NCBI RefSeq assembly: GCF_003853415.1
Contig: NZ_QTPP01000001.1
Span: forward strand, 1 to 64,000
DNA: 64,000 nt
Reading direction: 5' to 3'
Source: Burkholderia sp. Bp9142
Lineage (GTDB): Bacteria > Pseudomonadota > Gammaproteobacteria > Burkholderiales > Burkholderiaceae
Part shown: positions 1 to 10,255 of the stretch, in pieces
Position numbering within the stretch: the stretch's first letter is position 1
Layout of the letters: every line of letters begins with the position of its first letter
Notes under the pieces: model-generated
Told to the model about the DNA's origin: nothing
Seen by the model: the letters and a program-made list of their open reading frames with translations, nothing else
The model's database searches: none
Position numbers and translations under genes: made by a program

Positions 1-87
1 TGGCGGAAGGCAGCCGGAGTCGAACCGACCCGGGAGTGTCTGACACCCCCAACCGGGTTTGAAGCCCGGCCGTACCACCGGATACGA
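1..87 (-). repeat. 87-bp direct repeat of the selC 3' part (left copy, att-like)
   Basis: This is an exact match to 1017-1103. With the right copy it brackets about 930 bp that carry only the fic gene. A repeat of a tRNA 3' end is the classic mark of site-specific integration by tyrosine recombinases, but no integrase lies between the copies. A tandem duplication of selC explains it equally well. Confidence 0.7.
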
Positions 88-96
88 CTACCTTTC
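1..96 (-). tRNA. second tRNA-Sec (UCA)-like copy, possibly pseudo or attachment-site duplicate
   Basis: Positions 1-87 are identical to 1017-1103, which covers the 3' 87 nt of the intact selC including CCA, the T arm, the long variable arm and the UCA anticodon. Beyond 87 the copies diverge. The 5' acceptor strand here reads GAAAGGTA instead of GGAAGGCA, giving one A-C mismatch and one U-G pair in the 8-bp acceptor stem. It could still fold as a tRNA-Sec, or it may be a decayed copy left by integration or duplication at selC. Sequence left of position 1 is not visible. Confidence 0.5.
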
Positions 97-204
97 TCGG
101 AGAAAAGAACAGCAGGCGGCCGTTTGTTGCCGGTGTCCAGGCCACCGGCCGAGATAGGACGCCCAGTAATCAGGCCGCCCTGACTGGCGTTCCGAATGCC
201 TTCC

Positions 205-960
205 CTACTTGCGCAATCCAAGTACGCCGAGGTAGGCATCGAGCGAGCGCTGGACAGACTCGGCCACCAGGCACGTGATGCCGCTGTAGTCGCCGGTCAC
301 ACACGCCTCGTCCAGCGTATCGTAGTAGGCCAGCCGATCTTCCTTGCGAATGACGGCAGGCGGGTAGCCGGACTTCATCAGTTCGAAATTCAGCAGCAAC
401 CGCCCCGTTCTTCCATTGCCGTCGACAAACGGATGGATCTTCACGAACCGCGTATGCAGTTCGGCGGCACGCGCCACGGGATGCATCGCCCCCGCCTGTG
501 TGTCCCAATCGATGAGCGCGGCCATTTCGGCCGGCAAATGCAGGAAATCCGGCGGCGTCGTGCTGGCGCCTGCGATCACGACGTTCTCCCGGCGATACCG
601 CCCGGCCTCGCCGTCGTCGATACCCTTCAGTACCAGCCCATGAATATTCCGGATTTGCCACTCGGACAGCGTCTCCTGCTTGCCGACGATTTCTTCGACA
701 TAGAGAATCGCGTCGCGATGATTCGTGGCTTCGAAATGCTCGCGCAGCGACTTGCCGCCGACCGTAATGCCTTCGAGCACGACCTTCGTTTCCCGCAGGG
801 TCAGCGTGTTGCCTTCGATCGCATTCGAATGATAGGTCCACTCCAGCATCAGCTTTTCGCGCAATGACGCCAGCGTATGCGGCGGAAGCGGACGCGCTGC
901 GTCCAGCTTTGCCTTGTCGGCATCGACGGCTTCCAGCAGAAGCAGTACGGACGAATCCAT
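205..960 (-). CDS. Fic family protein (AMPylase type, class II with N-terminal inhibitory helix)
   Basis: A 251-residue protein. The catalytic Fic motif HPFVDGNGRTGR is at residues 176-187 and matches the canonical HPFx(D/E)GNGRxxR, so the histidine, the acidic residue and both arginines are present. An inhibitory motif of the S-x-x-x-E-G type (SNAIEG, residues 45-50) precedes it, which in known Fic enzymes blocks ATP binding from the same chain. AMP transfer to a hydroxyl side chain of a target protein is therefore likely; the target is unknown. The gene starts about 57 bp past the 3' end of selC on the same strand and sits between the two selC copies, so it may be a small acquired cargo. 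The start at 960 is preferred over an ATG at 972; neither has a clear ribosome site. No antitoxin gene is seen next to it. Confidence 0.9.
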   Translation of the reverse strand: MDSSVLLLLEAVDADKAKLDAARPLPPHTLASLREKLMLEWTYHSNAIEGNTLTLRETKVVLEGITVGGKSLREHFEATNHRDAILYVEEIVGKQETLSEWQIRNIHGLVLKGIDDGEAGRYRRENVVIAGASTTPPDFLHLPAEMAALIDWDTQAGAMHPVARAAELHTRFVKIHPFVDGNGRTGRLLLNFELMKSGYPPAVIRKEDRLAYYDTLDEACVTGDYSGITCLVAESVQRSLDAYLGVLGLRK

Positions 961-1016
961 GAAATCACCCATTTCGGCCAATTCGAGCCATTTTAGTCCC
1001 CATCGGGGAGGGCTAG

Positions 1017-1103
1017 TGGCGGAAGGCAGCCGGAGTCGAACCGACCCGGGAGTGTCTGACACCCCCAACCGGGTTTGAAGCCCGGCCGTACCACCGGATA
1101 CGA
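1017..1103 (-). repeat. 87-bp direct repeat within selC (right copy)
   Basis: This is the right member of the exact direct repeat shared with 1-87. It lies wholly inside the intact selC gene and leaves out only the first 9 nt of its 5' end. Confidence 0.7.
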
Positions 1104-1112
1104 ATGCCTTCC
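1017..1112 (-). tRNA. selC: tRNA-Sec (anticodon UCA)
   Basis: The minus strand gives a 96-nt tRNA ending in CCA. Its acceptor stem is 8 bp (GGAAGGCA with TGCCTTCC), one pair longer than ordinary tRNAs. It has a G discriminator base, the anticodon UCA within GCTTCAAAC, and a long paired variable arm. These are the marks of bacterial tRNA-Sec. It lies 41 bp downstream of selB on the same strand, so selA-selB-selC probably form one transcript. It supplies selenocysteine for the UGA codon of fdnG in the same locus. Confidence 0.95.
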
Positions 1113-1153
1113 GTGGGGAAAAGAACCAAAAGAGCGAGAAGAACGACGAGCGC

Positions 1154-3079
1154 CTACGCCTGAATACCCACCCAACCGCTGTCAGGCCGCAGGAAGTGAA
1201 GATCGCGGTGGAAGCGAGTATACCCAACCCGATCGAAGAACTCGAGAATCTGGATCGCGCGCTTGCGGCCGAGCCCGGTCGCGTCGCGAAACGTCGCCGC
1301 GTCGAGCCCGCCGCCGCGCGTCGGCGCGAGATGCGCCACCAGCCCGGCCAGTTCGCGCACGACATCCGCGTGATAGAACAGGTCGCGCACGACCTGATGC
1401 ACGTCACCGCGCCGCGCGAGCTTGCGCAGCAGCGTGCGCACGGCTTCCTCGGCCGCGCCCGTGTCGCGCGCCAGATCGCGGACCCACGGCGGATCGAAGC
1501 GCCCGGCATGAATCAGCGGCAATAGTTGCTTTGCCAGCGCTTCCTCGCGCGCATCGAAACTCACCGAATGCGACGGCAGATGCAGCCACGGCCCGCTTCG
1601 CGCAACCTCCGCGCCGTTCACCAGCGCATCGACCAGCGCGCGCCATGGCGCATCGCCGACGAGCGGCGCCGCCATCCGCCGCAGGCGCGCCGCATCGAGC
1701 CCCTGCTCGTCCGGCACGCGCTCGTGATACGCGCGCAGCGTGTCGATCGCCCGCGCCCGCAGCGCATCCCAGTGCGCCCGCGCGATCACCGTGCCGTCGT
1801 TCGATGCGGCGTCGCGCTGGCCGATCGCCAGCGCGTCGTCCGGCAATGCGAGCGCATCCGGCGCGAACCCCGTCAGGTGCGTGAGCGTCGTGCGTGCGAT
1901 ACCGAGCGGCGCCTGCGCGAGCAGCGCATCGAGCCGCCCTTCATCGAGCCACGCCGCCAGCGCGTCGAGCCATGCGCGGCGCGCGGGCGTGCGGCGCTTG
2001 CGCGCGGGACCGAACGGGTCGAGCACGCGGCCGCCGCCGACGGTGCGCGTCGCTTGCGGATTGCGGACGATGAAGCGATCGCCCGGCAGCGCGAACACGG
2101 GTTCGTCGAACACCAGTTGTACGCGCATCTTCCGGCCGGCCGCGAGCGTATCGCCGTCGAGCAGCGCAACGTGCGCGACGCGATGCAGCGTGCCCAGATG
2201 CACGTGCAGCGGCGCCCAGTGCGTCAGCGTGAGCCCCGCATCGGCCAGCAGCGTCAGTTCGACGTCAAGCCGCGGCGACGTCGCGACGAGCCGCGCATCC
2301 GCGACGGTATCGCCGCGCTCGACGGCCGCCTTGTCGACACCGGCCAGGTTCAGCGCGCAGCGCTCGCCCGCGCGGCCCGTATCCACCGGACGATTCTGCG
2401 CATGGATGCTGCGCACGCGCGCCGCGCCGCCGGTGCGCACGACCGCGAGCGTGTCGCCGGTCGCCACGCGGCCCGCGAACGCGGTGCCGGTCACGACGGT
2501 GCCCTGCCCCGCGAGCGTAAATACGCGATCGACCGCGAGCCGGAACAGGCCGTCGTCGCGACGCCCGCGCCACGCGAGCGCCGCGTCGGCGAGGTGACGC
2601 TTCAATGCGGCGACGCCCGGATCGTCCTCGCGCGTCGCGCAGGTTTCGAAGATCGGTACGCCATCCAGCGTCGAACCGTGCAGCCATACGACGATCTCGT
2701 CGCGCACGGCCGACAGGCGTGCGGCGTCGACGCGATCGCACTTCGTCAGTGCGACCGCGCCATGCGTGACGCCGAGCAGTTGCAGGATCGCGAGATGCTC
2801 GCGGGTCTGCGGCATCACACCGTCGTCGGCGGCGATCACGAGCAGCGCGAAGTCGATCCCGCACGCGCCGGCCGCCATCGTATGAATCAGCTTCTCGTGG
2901 CCCGGCACGTCGATCAGGCCGAGCACGTCGCCATTCTCGAGCGGCGTATACGCGTAGCCGAGCTCGATCGAGATGCCGCGCGCCTTCTCTTCCTTCAACC
3001 GGTCGGTGTCGACGCCCGTCAGCGCCCGCACGAGCGTCGTCTTGCCGTGATCGATATGTCCCGCGGTACCGACGATCAT
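1154..3079 (-). CDS. selB: selenocysteine-specific translation elongation factor SelB
   Basis: A 641-residue GTPase that carries selenocysteyl-tRNA-Sec to UGA codons marked by a SECIS hairpin. The N-terminal EF-Tu-like G domain shows G1 GHIDHGKT (residues 7-14), G3 DVPGHE (57-62) and G4 TKCD (112-115). The C-terminal half is the winged-helix region that binds SECIS RNA in this family. Length is close to E. coli SelB (about 614 residues). The ATG at 3079 overlaps the selA stop by ATGA, so the two are translationally coupled. Stop is TAG. The partner SECIS is in fdnG, 6.5 kb upstream on the same strand. Confidence 0.96.
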   Translation of the reverse strand: MIVGTAGHIDHGKTTLVRALTGVDTDRLKEEKARGISIELGYAYTPLENGDVLGLIDVPGHEKLIHTMAAGACGIDFALLVIAADDGVMPQTREHLAILQLLGVTHGAVALTKCDRVDAARLSAVRDEIVVWLHGSTLDGVPIFETCATREDDPGVAALKRHLADAALAWRGRRDDGLFRLAVDRVFTLAGQGTVVTGTAFAGRVATGDTLAVVRTGGAARVRSIHAQNRPVDTGRAGERCALNLAGVDKAAVERGDTVADARLVATSPRLDVELTLLADAGLTLTHWAPLHVHLGTLHRVAHVALLDGDTLAAGRKMRVQLVFDEPVFALPGDRFIVRNPQATRTVGGGRVLDPFGPARKRRTPARRAWLDALAAWLDEGRLDALLAQAPLGIARTTLTHLTGFAPDALALPDDALAIGQRDAASNDGTVIARAHWDALRARAIDTLRAYHERVPDEQGLDAARLRRMAAPLVGDAPWRALVDALVNGAEVARSGPWLHLPSHSVSFDAREEALAKQLLPLIHAGRFDPPWVRDLARDTGAAEEAVRTLLRKLARRGDVHQVVRDLFYHADVVRELAGLVAHLAPTRGGGLDAATFRDATGLGRKRAIQILEFFDRVGYTRFHRDLHFLRPDSGWVGIQA

Positions 3080-4515
3080 GCAGCGGGCCCCGCGATCTGC
3101 ACGCATTGCGCGACGAGTGCCGCTTCGTCGGCCGCCTCGAGGCAGCGCAGGTCGAGCCGCAGCGCATTGTCGGCCACGCGGCCGATCACCGGACGCGGCC
3201 ATTCGCGCAGCCGCTTCTCGAGCTGCGCGAGCGCACGGCCGCCGCGCTTGCCGTCCGGCGTGCGCACGACGAGCCCGGCACTCGGCAACTGATCGACCGG
3301 CAGCGCACCGCTGCCGATCTGGCTGAACATCGGCTCGACATGCACGTCGAAGGCGCTGCCGAGCGCCGCCTGCAACACCGGACGCACGCGCTCGGCGGCC
3401 TCGGCGATGTCGCGTTGCGGCCGCGTCAGCAGCCGCAGCGTCGTGAGCCGCTCGCACAGGAATTCCGGCGCCTGGTAGAGCCGCAGCACGGGCTCGAGCG
3501 CGGCGAGCGTCAGCTTGCCGACGCGCAGCGCGCGCTTGAGCGGATGCTTCTTGATCCTCGCGACGAGCGCGCGATCGCCGACGATCAGGCCGGCCTGCGG
3601 CCCGCCGAGCAGCTTGTCGCCGCTGAACGTGACGAGGTTCGCGCCGGCCGCGACGGTTTCCTGCACGGTCGTCTCGTGCGGCAGCCCCCACTGCGACAGA
3701 TCGGCGAGCGTGCCGCTGCCGAGATCGACCGCCACCGGCAGACCGTGCTCGCGGGCAAGCGGCGAGAGTTCGGCAAGCGCCACCTCCTTCGTGAAGCCGC
3801 TGATCGCGTAGTTGCTGCAGTGCACCTTCATCAGCAGCGCGGTACGCGGGCCGATCGCGTCCGCATAGTCGCGCAAATGGGTGCGGTTGGTCGTCCCGAC
3901 CTCGCGCAGCTTCGCGCCCGCGCGGCTCATGATGTCGGGAATGCGAAACGCGCCGCCGATCTCGACCAGCTCGCCGCGCGACACGACGACTTCCTTCTTC
4001 GCTGCCAGCGCCGACAGCGTCAGGAACACGGCCGCCGCATTGTTGTTGACGACGGTCGCGGCTTCCGCGCCCGTCAGTTCGCACAGCAGATCGTCGATCA
4101 GGTCGTCGCGGTCGCCGCGGCGGCCGGTGGCGAGATCGAATTCGAGGTTGACGGGTTGGGTCAGCGCGTCGACCACCGCGCGCACCGCGTCGTCGGGCAA
4201 CAGCGCGCGTCCGAGATTGGTGTGCAGCACGGTGCCAGTCAGATTGAACACCGCGCGCACGGCGCCCGCGCTCTGCGCGGCCAGCATGCGGGCGACAGCG
4301 GCCGCGATGCGCGGCTCGTCGAGCGGCTCGGCCGCCGACGGATCCTGCTGCGCGGCAGTGCGCCAGCGTTCGAGTTCGGCGCGCACCGCGTTCAGCACGC
4401 GCGTCCGGCCATAGTCGGCGAGCAGCGGCTGCAGCGGCGCCGACGACAGCACGCGCTCCACCGACGGCACGCGCGCGAGGACGGCATTCAGTTCATTCAA
4501 ACCCGGTTCGGTCAC
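3076..4515 (-). CDS. selA: L-seryl-tRNA(Sec) selenium transferase SelA
   Basis: A 479-residue PLP enzyme that converts seryl-tRNA-Sec to selenocysteyl-tRNA-Sec using selenophosphate. The PLP lysine is expected in SGDKLLGG, Lys301. The fold-type I core spans most of the chain after an N-terminal tRNA-binding segment. The start is GTG at 4515, with GGAG about 10 nt upstream on the minus strand. The gene follows fdhE by 70 bp and overlaps selB by 4 bp. Selenophosphate synthetase (selD) is not in the window. Confidence 0.96.
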   Translation of the reverse strand: MTEPGLNELNAVLARVPSVERVLSSAPLQPLLADYGRTRVLNAVRAELERWRTAAQQDPSAAEPLDEPRIAAAVARMLAAQSAGAVRAVFNLTGTVLHTNLGRALLPDDAVRAVVDALTQPVNLEFDLATGRRGDRDDLIDDLLCELTGAEAATVVNNNAAAVFLTLSALAAKKEVVVSRGELVEIGGAFRIPDIMSRAGAKLREVGTTNRTHLRDYADAIGPRTALLMKVHCSNYAISGFTKEVALAELSPLAREHGLPVAVDLGSGTLADLSQWGLPHETTVQETVAAGANLVTFSGDKLLGGPQAGLIVGDRALVARIKKHPLKRALRVGKLTLAALEPVLRLYQAPEFLCERLTTLRLLTRPQRDIAEAAERVRPVLQAALGSAFDVHVEPMFSQIGSGALPVDQLPSAGLVVRTPDGKRGGRALAQLEKRLREWPRPVIGRVADNALRLDLRCLEAADEAALVAQCVQIAGPAA

Positions 4516-4585
4516 GTAATGGTGGCTCCATTTCCAAGCGCGGCAGGCAGCGGGCGCCGGCGCTCGCGCACCCGGCTGCCTGCCG

Positions 4586-5527
4586 TCAGTCCACGTCGGC
4601 TTCGCGCGACATGTCCGGCCACAGCAGCGGGTTCGGCGAACTGCGCTGGTAGCCGGCTTCGTTCATCAGCAGGTCGAGCGTGAGGCTCGCGAGATCGTCG
4701 GCCAGCGGCTCGAACTCGTAGTCCTTCTCCTGGTAGCCGATCTTGCGATAGGTCTTGCATTCGTCGCACGATTCGGCCTTGACGGCTTCGCTGCCGCCCT
4801 CTATCCCGTGGTAAGCGATGCCCTTGGTCGAGTCGCAGTGCGAACATTTCGTGCGCACCATGTGCCACTCGGTCGTGCACAGCCCGCACTGCAGGAAACG
4901 GTAGCCCTGGAACTGGCCGCCGACACGCACGACGCTCGCGACCGGATGTGTGCCGCACACGGGGCACAGCCCCGGCTGGTCGAGATACGGGACGTCGGCC
5001 GGCGCGACGCGGCTCGCGAGATCGGTCCAGACGACCTGCAGCGCGGCCATCAGGAACGGCGCGGTGGCCGGGTCGACCTCGGCGAAGCGCAGCGCGAGGA
5101 TCGCGTCGGCCTGTGCGTCGAGTTCGGCGGGCGCCAACAGGCGCAGCCGGTCGAGCAGCTTCGCGAGCGACGGATTGACGAGCCCGGCGCTTTCGACGCG
5201 GTCGAGCAGTTCGTACAGCACGGCCCGCCACTGCGGGTTGCGCTCGCCGTCGAGCGCCGGCACGAGCGGCATCGAATGCTGCTGCGCACGCGCGATCGCT
5301 TCGGGCGACGGCATCGGCAGGTTCAGCGCCTGCAGCGTCGCGTGCTGCGCGTCGGCAACGGTCGCCATCAGCCGCAGGTAGCCGCTGATCGGGTTCAGGT
5401 CGGCGAGCTTGCGCAGCCGCGCGGCGCGCGCCGCGAACGCGGTCGCGCGCTCCGGCAGGCGAAAGCGCGGAATGGCCGAATGATCGAGCGCCGAGATCTC
5501 GGTCGGTTCGAGAATGCGTTGTGTCAC
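4586..5527 (-). CDS. fdhE: formate dehydrogenase accessory protein FdhE
   Basis: A 313-residue cytoplasmic maturation factor for respiratory formate dehydrogenases. The C-terminal half carries four CxxC pairs (CPVC, CGLC, CSHC, CDEC) typical of FdhE, whose rubredoxin-like domain binds iron. I chose the GTG start at 5527 because GGAAGA lies about 8 nt upstream. A TTG at 5542 would add five residues but overlaps the upstream terminator's T tract. It follows the fdnGHI genes after an intrinsic terminator, so its expression with selAB may be partly uncoupled from the structural genes. Confidence 0.93.
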   Translation of the reverse strand: MTQRILEPTEISALDHSAIPRFRLPERATAFAARAARLRKLADLNPISGYLRLMATVADAQHATLQALNLPMPSPEAIARAQQHSMPLVPALDGERNPQWRAVLYELLDRVESAGLVNPSLAKLLDRLRLLAPAELDAQADAILALRFAEVDPATAPFLMAALQVVWTDLASRVAPADVPYLDQPGLCPVCGTHPVASVVRVGGQFQGYRFLQCGLCTTEWHMVRTKCSHCDSTKGIAYHGIEGGSEAVKAESCDECKTYRKIGYQEKDYEFEPLADDLASLTLDLLMNEAGYQRSSPNPLLWPDMSREADVD

Positions 5528-5540
5528 AAAAATGTCTTCC

Positions 5541-5571
5541 AAAAAAACAAGCGCCGACAGGTCGGCGCTTT
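5541..5571 (-). terminator. intrinsic terminator between fdnI and fdhE
   Basis: On the minus strand a 9-bp perfect stem (AGCGCCGAC with GTCGGCGCT) and a 2-nt loop are followed by TGTTTTTTT. It ends the fdnGHI message just before fdhE. The fdhE Shine-Dalgarno region begins right after the T tract, so readthrough or a very close promoter is needed for fdhE-selAB expression. Confidence 0.85.
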
Positions 5572-5635
5572 CAGGCGGTTCCGACGGCCGACGGGGCGGC
5601 CCGCCTCAATCGGCGAGCCGCCCCGCTCCGATGCG

Positions 5636-6262
5636 TTATTTCACGCTTTCACGGAACCACTTCGGGTGATGCTTGCGGGCCCAGCCCAGCGTGACGGTGC
5701 CGCGCACCATCGCCCCGATCGAGCCCTTCACCCACAACGCCGCGTAAATGTGCACGATGATGCTCGCGATCAGCACGAAGGCCGCCACGGCATGCACGAC
5801 GGCCGCCGCGCGGATCACCCCGATCGGGAAGTAGAACGAGAAGTAGCGCCGCCAGATCACGATCCCCGACAGCAGGAGCAGCAGCAGGCACGCCACCAAC
5901 GTGAAGAATAGCAGCTTCTGTCCGGCGTTATAGCGACCGACCGGCGGCAGCTTGTCTTCCTGGTTGGTCAGCACGTCGCCGATCTGCTTCAGCCACTGGC
6001 GATCGTCCGCGTCGAGCGCGTTGTGGTGCCAGAAGCGCACCACGAGAATCGCGAACGACACGAACATCACGAGGCCGACGAACGGATGCAGGATCCGCGT
6101 CCACTGGCCGCCGCCGAACAGCGCGGTGAGCCAGAACATCGACGGATGGAACAGCGCGAGCCCGGAAAGCGCCAACAGCACGAAGGTGATCGCGGTGATC
6201 CAGTGGTTCGTGCGCTCGTTCGGCGTGTAGCGGACGATCAGGTTGGGGTCGTCGTGCTTCAT
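5636..6262 (-). CDS. fdnI: formate dehydrogenase gamma subunit, cytochrome b556
   Basis: A 208-residue membrane cytochrome b of the FdnI/FdoI family. Four hydrophobic segments lie roughly at residues 18-40, 55-73, 113-135 and 150-172. Histidines in and near them (for example HW near residue 20, H59 and the HAV/HIY region) would bind two hemes that pass formate electrons to quinone. The ATG overlaps the fdnH stop (ATGA). It anchors the FdnG-FdnH complex to the periplasmic face of the inner membrane. The ortholog could equally be called fdoI. Confidence 0.93.
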   Translation of the reverse strand: MKHDDPNLIVRYTPNERTNHWITAITFVLLALSGLALFHPSMFWLTALFGGGQWTRILHPFVGLVMFVSFAILVVRFWHHNALDADDRQWLKQIGDVLTNQEDKLPPVGRYNAGQKLLFFTLVACLLLLLLSGIVIWRRYFSFYFPIGVIRAAAVVHAVAAFVLIASIIVHIYAALWVKGSIGAMVRGTVTLGWARKHHPKWFRESVK

Positions 6263-7173
6263 TTTGCGTCCTCCTTGATGCGTCGCGCCTCGTCGCGGGC
6301 GGCGGCTTCTTCCTCGTCGCTGACCTCGTTCGGACCGACCCGCGTGTAGTGGAAGAACCCGGCCAGCGCGGTCAGCGCGAGGCCGGCGACCGCGAGCGGC
6401 TTCGCGATGCCCTTCCACAGCTTCACCATCGGGCTGATCGACGGATTGTCGGGCAGCCCGTGGTACAGCGACGGCTTGTCCGCGTGGTGCAGCACGTACA
6501 TCACGTGCGTGCCGCCGACGCCCTGCGGGTCGTACAGCCCCGCATGCTCGAAGCCGCGCTCCTTCAGGTCCTCGATCCGCTCGGCCGCGTGCCGCTTCAT
6601 GTCCTCCTTGGTGCCGAACACGATCGCGCCGGTCGGGCAGGTCTTCACGCAGGCCGGTTCCTGGCCGACCGCGACGCGGTCGGAACAGAGCGTGCACTTG
6701 TACGCGCGATGGTCCTTCTTCGAGATCCGCGGCACGTTGAACGGGCAGCCGGTCACGCAATAGCCGCAACCGATGCAGTTCTCCTCGTGGAAATCGACGA
6801 TCCCGTTGTTGTACTGCACGATCGCGCCCGGCGACGGGCATGCCTTCAGGCAGCCCGGATCCTCGCAGTGCATGCAGCCGTCCTTGCGGATCAGCCACTC
6901 GAGGTCGCCTGCCGGGTTCTCGTATTCGGCGAACCGCATCACCGTCCACGAGTGCTCCGACAGGTCGGCCGGGTTGTCGTACACGCCGACGTTGGTGCCG
7001 ACCTCGTCGCGCAGGTCGTTCCACTCCATGCATGCCGTCTGGCACGCCTTGCAGCCGATGCACTTCGATACGTCGATCAGCTTCGCGACGCTCCCGGTCA
7101 CCGGTTCGCGCACCGTGGGCGGCGGCGTCGTGGTGGCCGAGACGCGCTTGATATCCAGCGATTGCAATGCCAT
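6259..7173 (-). CDS. fdnH: formate dehydrogenase beta subunit, four 4Fe-4S clusters
   Basis: A 304-residue iron-sulfur subunit of the FdxH type. Cysteine groups begin at [11 protein letters not shown] (about residue 38), followed by [16 protein letters not shown] and the CTLC/C pair, enough for four 4Fe-4S clusters that wire FdnG to the heme subunit. A single hydrophobic segment near residues 255-275 matches the C-terminal anchor helix of this family. The tail is charged ([12 protein letters not shown]). Ten bases separate it from fdnG. Confidence 0.94.
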   Translation of the reverse strand: MALQSLDIKRVSATTTPPPTVREPVTGSVAKLIDVSKCIGCKACQTACMEWNDLRDEVGTNVGVYDNPADLSEHSWTVMRFAEYENPAGDLEWLIRKDGCMHCEDPGCLKACPSPGAIVQYNNGIVDFHEENCIGCGYCVTGCPFNVPRISKKDHRAYKCTLCSDRVAVGQEPACVKTCPTGAIVFGTKEDMKRHAAERIEDLKERGFEHAGLYDPQGVGGTHVMYVLHHADKPSLYHGLPDNPSISPMVKLWKGIAKPLAVAGLALTALAGFFHYTRVGPNEVSDEEEAAARDEARRIKEDAK

Positions 7174-7183
7174 CTCTTCCCCC

Positions 7184-10100
7184 TTACGCCTTTTCGACCT
7201 TCACCAGGAACGACTTGAATTCCGGTGTGTACGAGTTGCCGTCGCCCACGGACGGAGTCAGGGTATTGGCGAGATAGCCGGGCTTCGTCAGACCCTTGAA
7301 GCCCCAGTGCAACGGGATGCCGACCGTCTGGACCTTCTTGCCTTCGATCGTCAGCGGCTTGATCCGCTTCGTGACGAGCGCGACCGCGACGATGTAGCCG
7401 CGCTTGGACGACACCTTCACGCGATCGCCGTGCGCGACGCCGACTTCCTTCGCGAGGTCTTCGCCGATCTCGACGAATTGCTCGGGCTGGATGATCGCGT
7501 TCAGCCGCGCATGCTTGGTCCAGTAATGGAAATGCTCGGTCAGCCGATACGTCGTCGCGACGTGCGGGAACTCCGACACCTTGCCGAACGACGCGCGGTC
7601 GTCCGGGAACACGCGGGCGGCCGGGTTGTTCAGCGCCTGCGGGTTGTCAGGGTGCAGCGGGTTCGCCGCAAGCGGCGTCTCGAACGGCTCGTAGTGCTCG
7701 GGGAACGGACCTTCGTTCATCCCCGCGCGGGCGAAGAAGCGCGCGACGCCTTCCGGGTTCATGATGAACGGCCCCATCCCGTTTTCAGGCGGCTCGTCCG
7801 CCTTGAAGTCGGGCACGTCGACGCCCTTCCACGCGCTGCCGTTCCAGCCGATCAGCTTGCGGGTCGGGTCGAACGGCTTGCCGCTCACGTCGCACGACGC
7901 GCGGTTGTACAGGATCCGCCGGTTCGCCGGCCAGGCCCACGCCCAGTTCAGCGTCTGGCCGATGCCGGTCGGGTCCGAGTTGTCGCGCCGCCCCATCTGG
8001 TTGCCGGCCTGCGTCCAGGCGCCGCAGAAGATCCAGCAGCCGCTCGCGGTCGTGCCGTCGTCCTTCAGCTGCGCGAACGCGGCGAGCTGCTCGCCCTTCT
8101 TCACGAGCGTCTTGGTCGGGTCCTTCGGATCGGGCAAGTCCGCGAGCGCACGGCCGTTGAACTCCATCGCGAGCTCTTCGGGCGTCGGGCTTTCCGGGTT
8201 CGCGTACGGCCAGGTCAGGTTCACGATCGGATCCGGATACTTGCCGCCGTCCGTCTGGTACATCTTGCGCATGCGCAGGAACAGCCCCGACATGATCTCG
8301 AGGTCGCTCCGCGCCTCGCCCGGCGGCTCCGCGCCCTTCCAGTGCCATTGCAGCACACGGCTCGAACTGACGAGCGAGCCGTTTTCCTCCGCGAAGCAGG
8401 TGGTCGGCAGGCGGAACACCTCGGTCTGGATCTTCGACGAATCGACGTCGTTGAAGTCGCCGTGATGCTTCCAGAACTCGGACGTCTCGGTCGCGAGCGG
8501 ATCCATGATCACGAGCCACTTCAGCTTCGCGAGGCCTGCTGCCGTCTTCACCTTCGACGGCGCCGCCGCGAGCGGGTTGAAGCCCTGGCAGATGTAGCCG
8601 TTCATCTTGCCGGCACTCATCAGCTCGATCGCCTGCAGCAGGTCGTACTGCTTGTCCAGCTTCGGCAGGTAGTCGTAGGCCCAGTTGTTCTCGGCGGTCG
8701 CCGCATCGCCCCACCAGGACTTCATGAAGCTGACGTGGAAGGCCTTGTAGTTCTTCCAGTAGCTCAGCTGGTTCGGCCGCAGCGGCAATTGCGTGCGCTT
8801 CTTGAGGTAGCCGTCGAAATCCTGCTCGGCCTGCATCGGCAGCGTCATGTAGCCCGGCAGCAGGTTCGACATCAGCCCGAGGTCGGTCAACCCCTGGATG
8901 TTCGAGTGGCCGCGCAGCGCGTTCATCCCGCCGCCGGCGATGCCGATGTTGCCGAGCAGCAGCTGCACCATCGCGCCGGTGCGGATCATCTGCGCGCCGA
9001 TCGAATGGTGGGTCCAGCCGAGCGCGTACAGCACCGTGCCGGCGCGGCCGGGAACGGCCGTCGTCGCGAGCATCTCGCACACCTTCAGGAATTTCTCCTT
9101 CGGCGTGCCGCACGTCTGCTGGACCATGTCCGGCGTATAGCGCGCGTAGTGCTGCTTCAGCAGGTTGACCACGCAGCGAGGATGCTGCAGCGTCGGATCG
9201 ACCTTCGCGAAGCCATCGTCGCCGCGCTCGTAATCCCAGCTCGATTTGTCCGGATACGCGTGCTTCTCGGCGTCGTAGCCGGAATAGATGCCGTCGTTGA
9301 ACGCGAAATCCTCGCGCACGATGAACGAGAAGTCCGTGTAGTTCTTCACGTACTCATGCTGGATCTTGTCGTTCGTCAGCAGATAGTTGATGACGCCGCC
9401 CAGGAAGACGATGTCGGTGCCGGTGCGGATCGGCGCGTAGTAGTCGGCCACCGAGGCCGTGCGCGTAAAGCGCGGGTCGACGACGATCAGCCGCGCCTTG
9501 CGGTGCGCCTTCGCCTCCGTTACCCACTTGAAACCGCACGGATGGGCCTCGGCTGCATTGCCGCCCATCACGAGAATCACGTCCGCGTTCTTGATGTCGA
9601 CCCAATGGTTCGTCATCGCTCCACGGCCAAACGTCGGGGCAAGACCTGCCACCGTCGGGCCATGTCAGACACGCGCCTGATTGTCGAATACGAGCATTCC
9701 CAGACTGCGGACAGCCTTGTGCGTGAGGTAGCCGACTTCGTTGCTGCCCGCCGACGCGGCCAGCATGCCGGTGGTCAGCCAGCGGTTGACCTTCGCGCCG
9801 TCTTCCGCCGCCTCGACGAAGTTCGCGTCGCGGTCGGCCTTCATCAGCTTCGCGATCCGGTCGAGCGCGTCATTCCACGAGATCGGTTCCCACTTGTCCG
9901 AGCCGGGCGCACGATACTCGGGATGCGTCAGGCGGCTCGGGCTGTGGATGAAGTCGATCAGGCTCGCGCCCTTCGGGCACAGCGTGCCGCGATTGACGGG
10001 GTGGTCGGGATCGCCTTCGATGTGGATGATGCTCGGCTGCGCGTTCTTCGCGCCGTCGCCGAGGCTGTACATGAGGATGCCGCAACCCACTGAACAATAA

Positions 10101-10255
10101 GGACAGGTGTTGCGCGTTTCGACGGTGCGCGCCAGCTTGTACTGTCGGACTTCGGCAAGCGCTTCCGTCGGAGAAAAGCCCATCAGGGCAAGACTCGATC
10201 CGGCAAGCGACGTGGCCGTCACCTTCAGGAACTGGCGCCGGGACATTTGTAGCAT
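7184..10255 (-). CDS. fdnG: formate dehydrogenase alpha subunit, selenoprotein (Mo/W-bis-MGD), internal UGA = Sec197
   Basis: One 1023-residue catalytic subunit, read through an in-frame TGA at 9665-9667. A gene caller that treats TGA as stop splits it into two parts. The N terminus has a Tat twin-arginine motif (SRRQFLK, residues 5-11), so the folded protein is exported. A 4Fe-4S site follows at C51-x2-C54-x3-C58 with C93. Codon 197 is UGA in the context ARV-U-HGP, the position of the selenocysteine that ligates molybdenum in E. coli FdnG/FdoG (residue 196). After it the protein continues in frame with the bis-MGD domains. The start at 10255 gives the usual spacing to the Tat motif; longer in-frame starts exist. 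It oxidises formate to CO2 in the periplasm. The Sec machinery is encoded downstream. Confidence 0.96.
9626..9667 (-). promoter_or_regulatory. bacterial SECIS hairpin directing Sec insertion at UGA
   Basis: Immediately 3' of the UGA (9665-9667) the mRNA can form an apical stem GG-U-GGCA / UGCC-CC with a bulged U and a GGUCU loop (about 9636-9652). It begins 15-18 nt after the UGA. The bulged U and the GU in the loop are the SelB-binding features of the E. coli fdhF and fdnG SECIS elements. This is the cis signal that recodes the stop. Confidence 0.88.

Noticed and set aside
205-960. Fic-antitoxin pair
   Set aside because: No FicA/antitoxin gene is adjacent, and the protein carries its own inhibitory motif (SNAIEG).
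1526-3292. 588-codon plus-strand open frame opposite selB
   Set aside because: It is antisense to selB, highly Arg-rich and without any family motif; GC-rich DNA gives such long shadow frames.
9665-9667. TGA in fdnG as a nonsense mutation or pseudogene
   Set aside because: The position, flanking residues, SECIS hairpin and adjacent selA, selB and selC all show programmed selenocysteine insertion.
6773-10093. 1106-codon plus-strand open frame opposite fdnG/fdnH
   Set aside because: It mirrors the formate dehydrogenase genes, with low-complexity Arg/His/Ala composition and no ribosome site.
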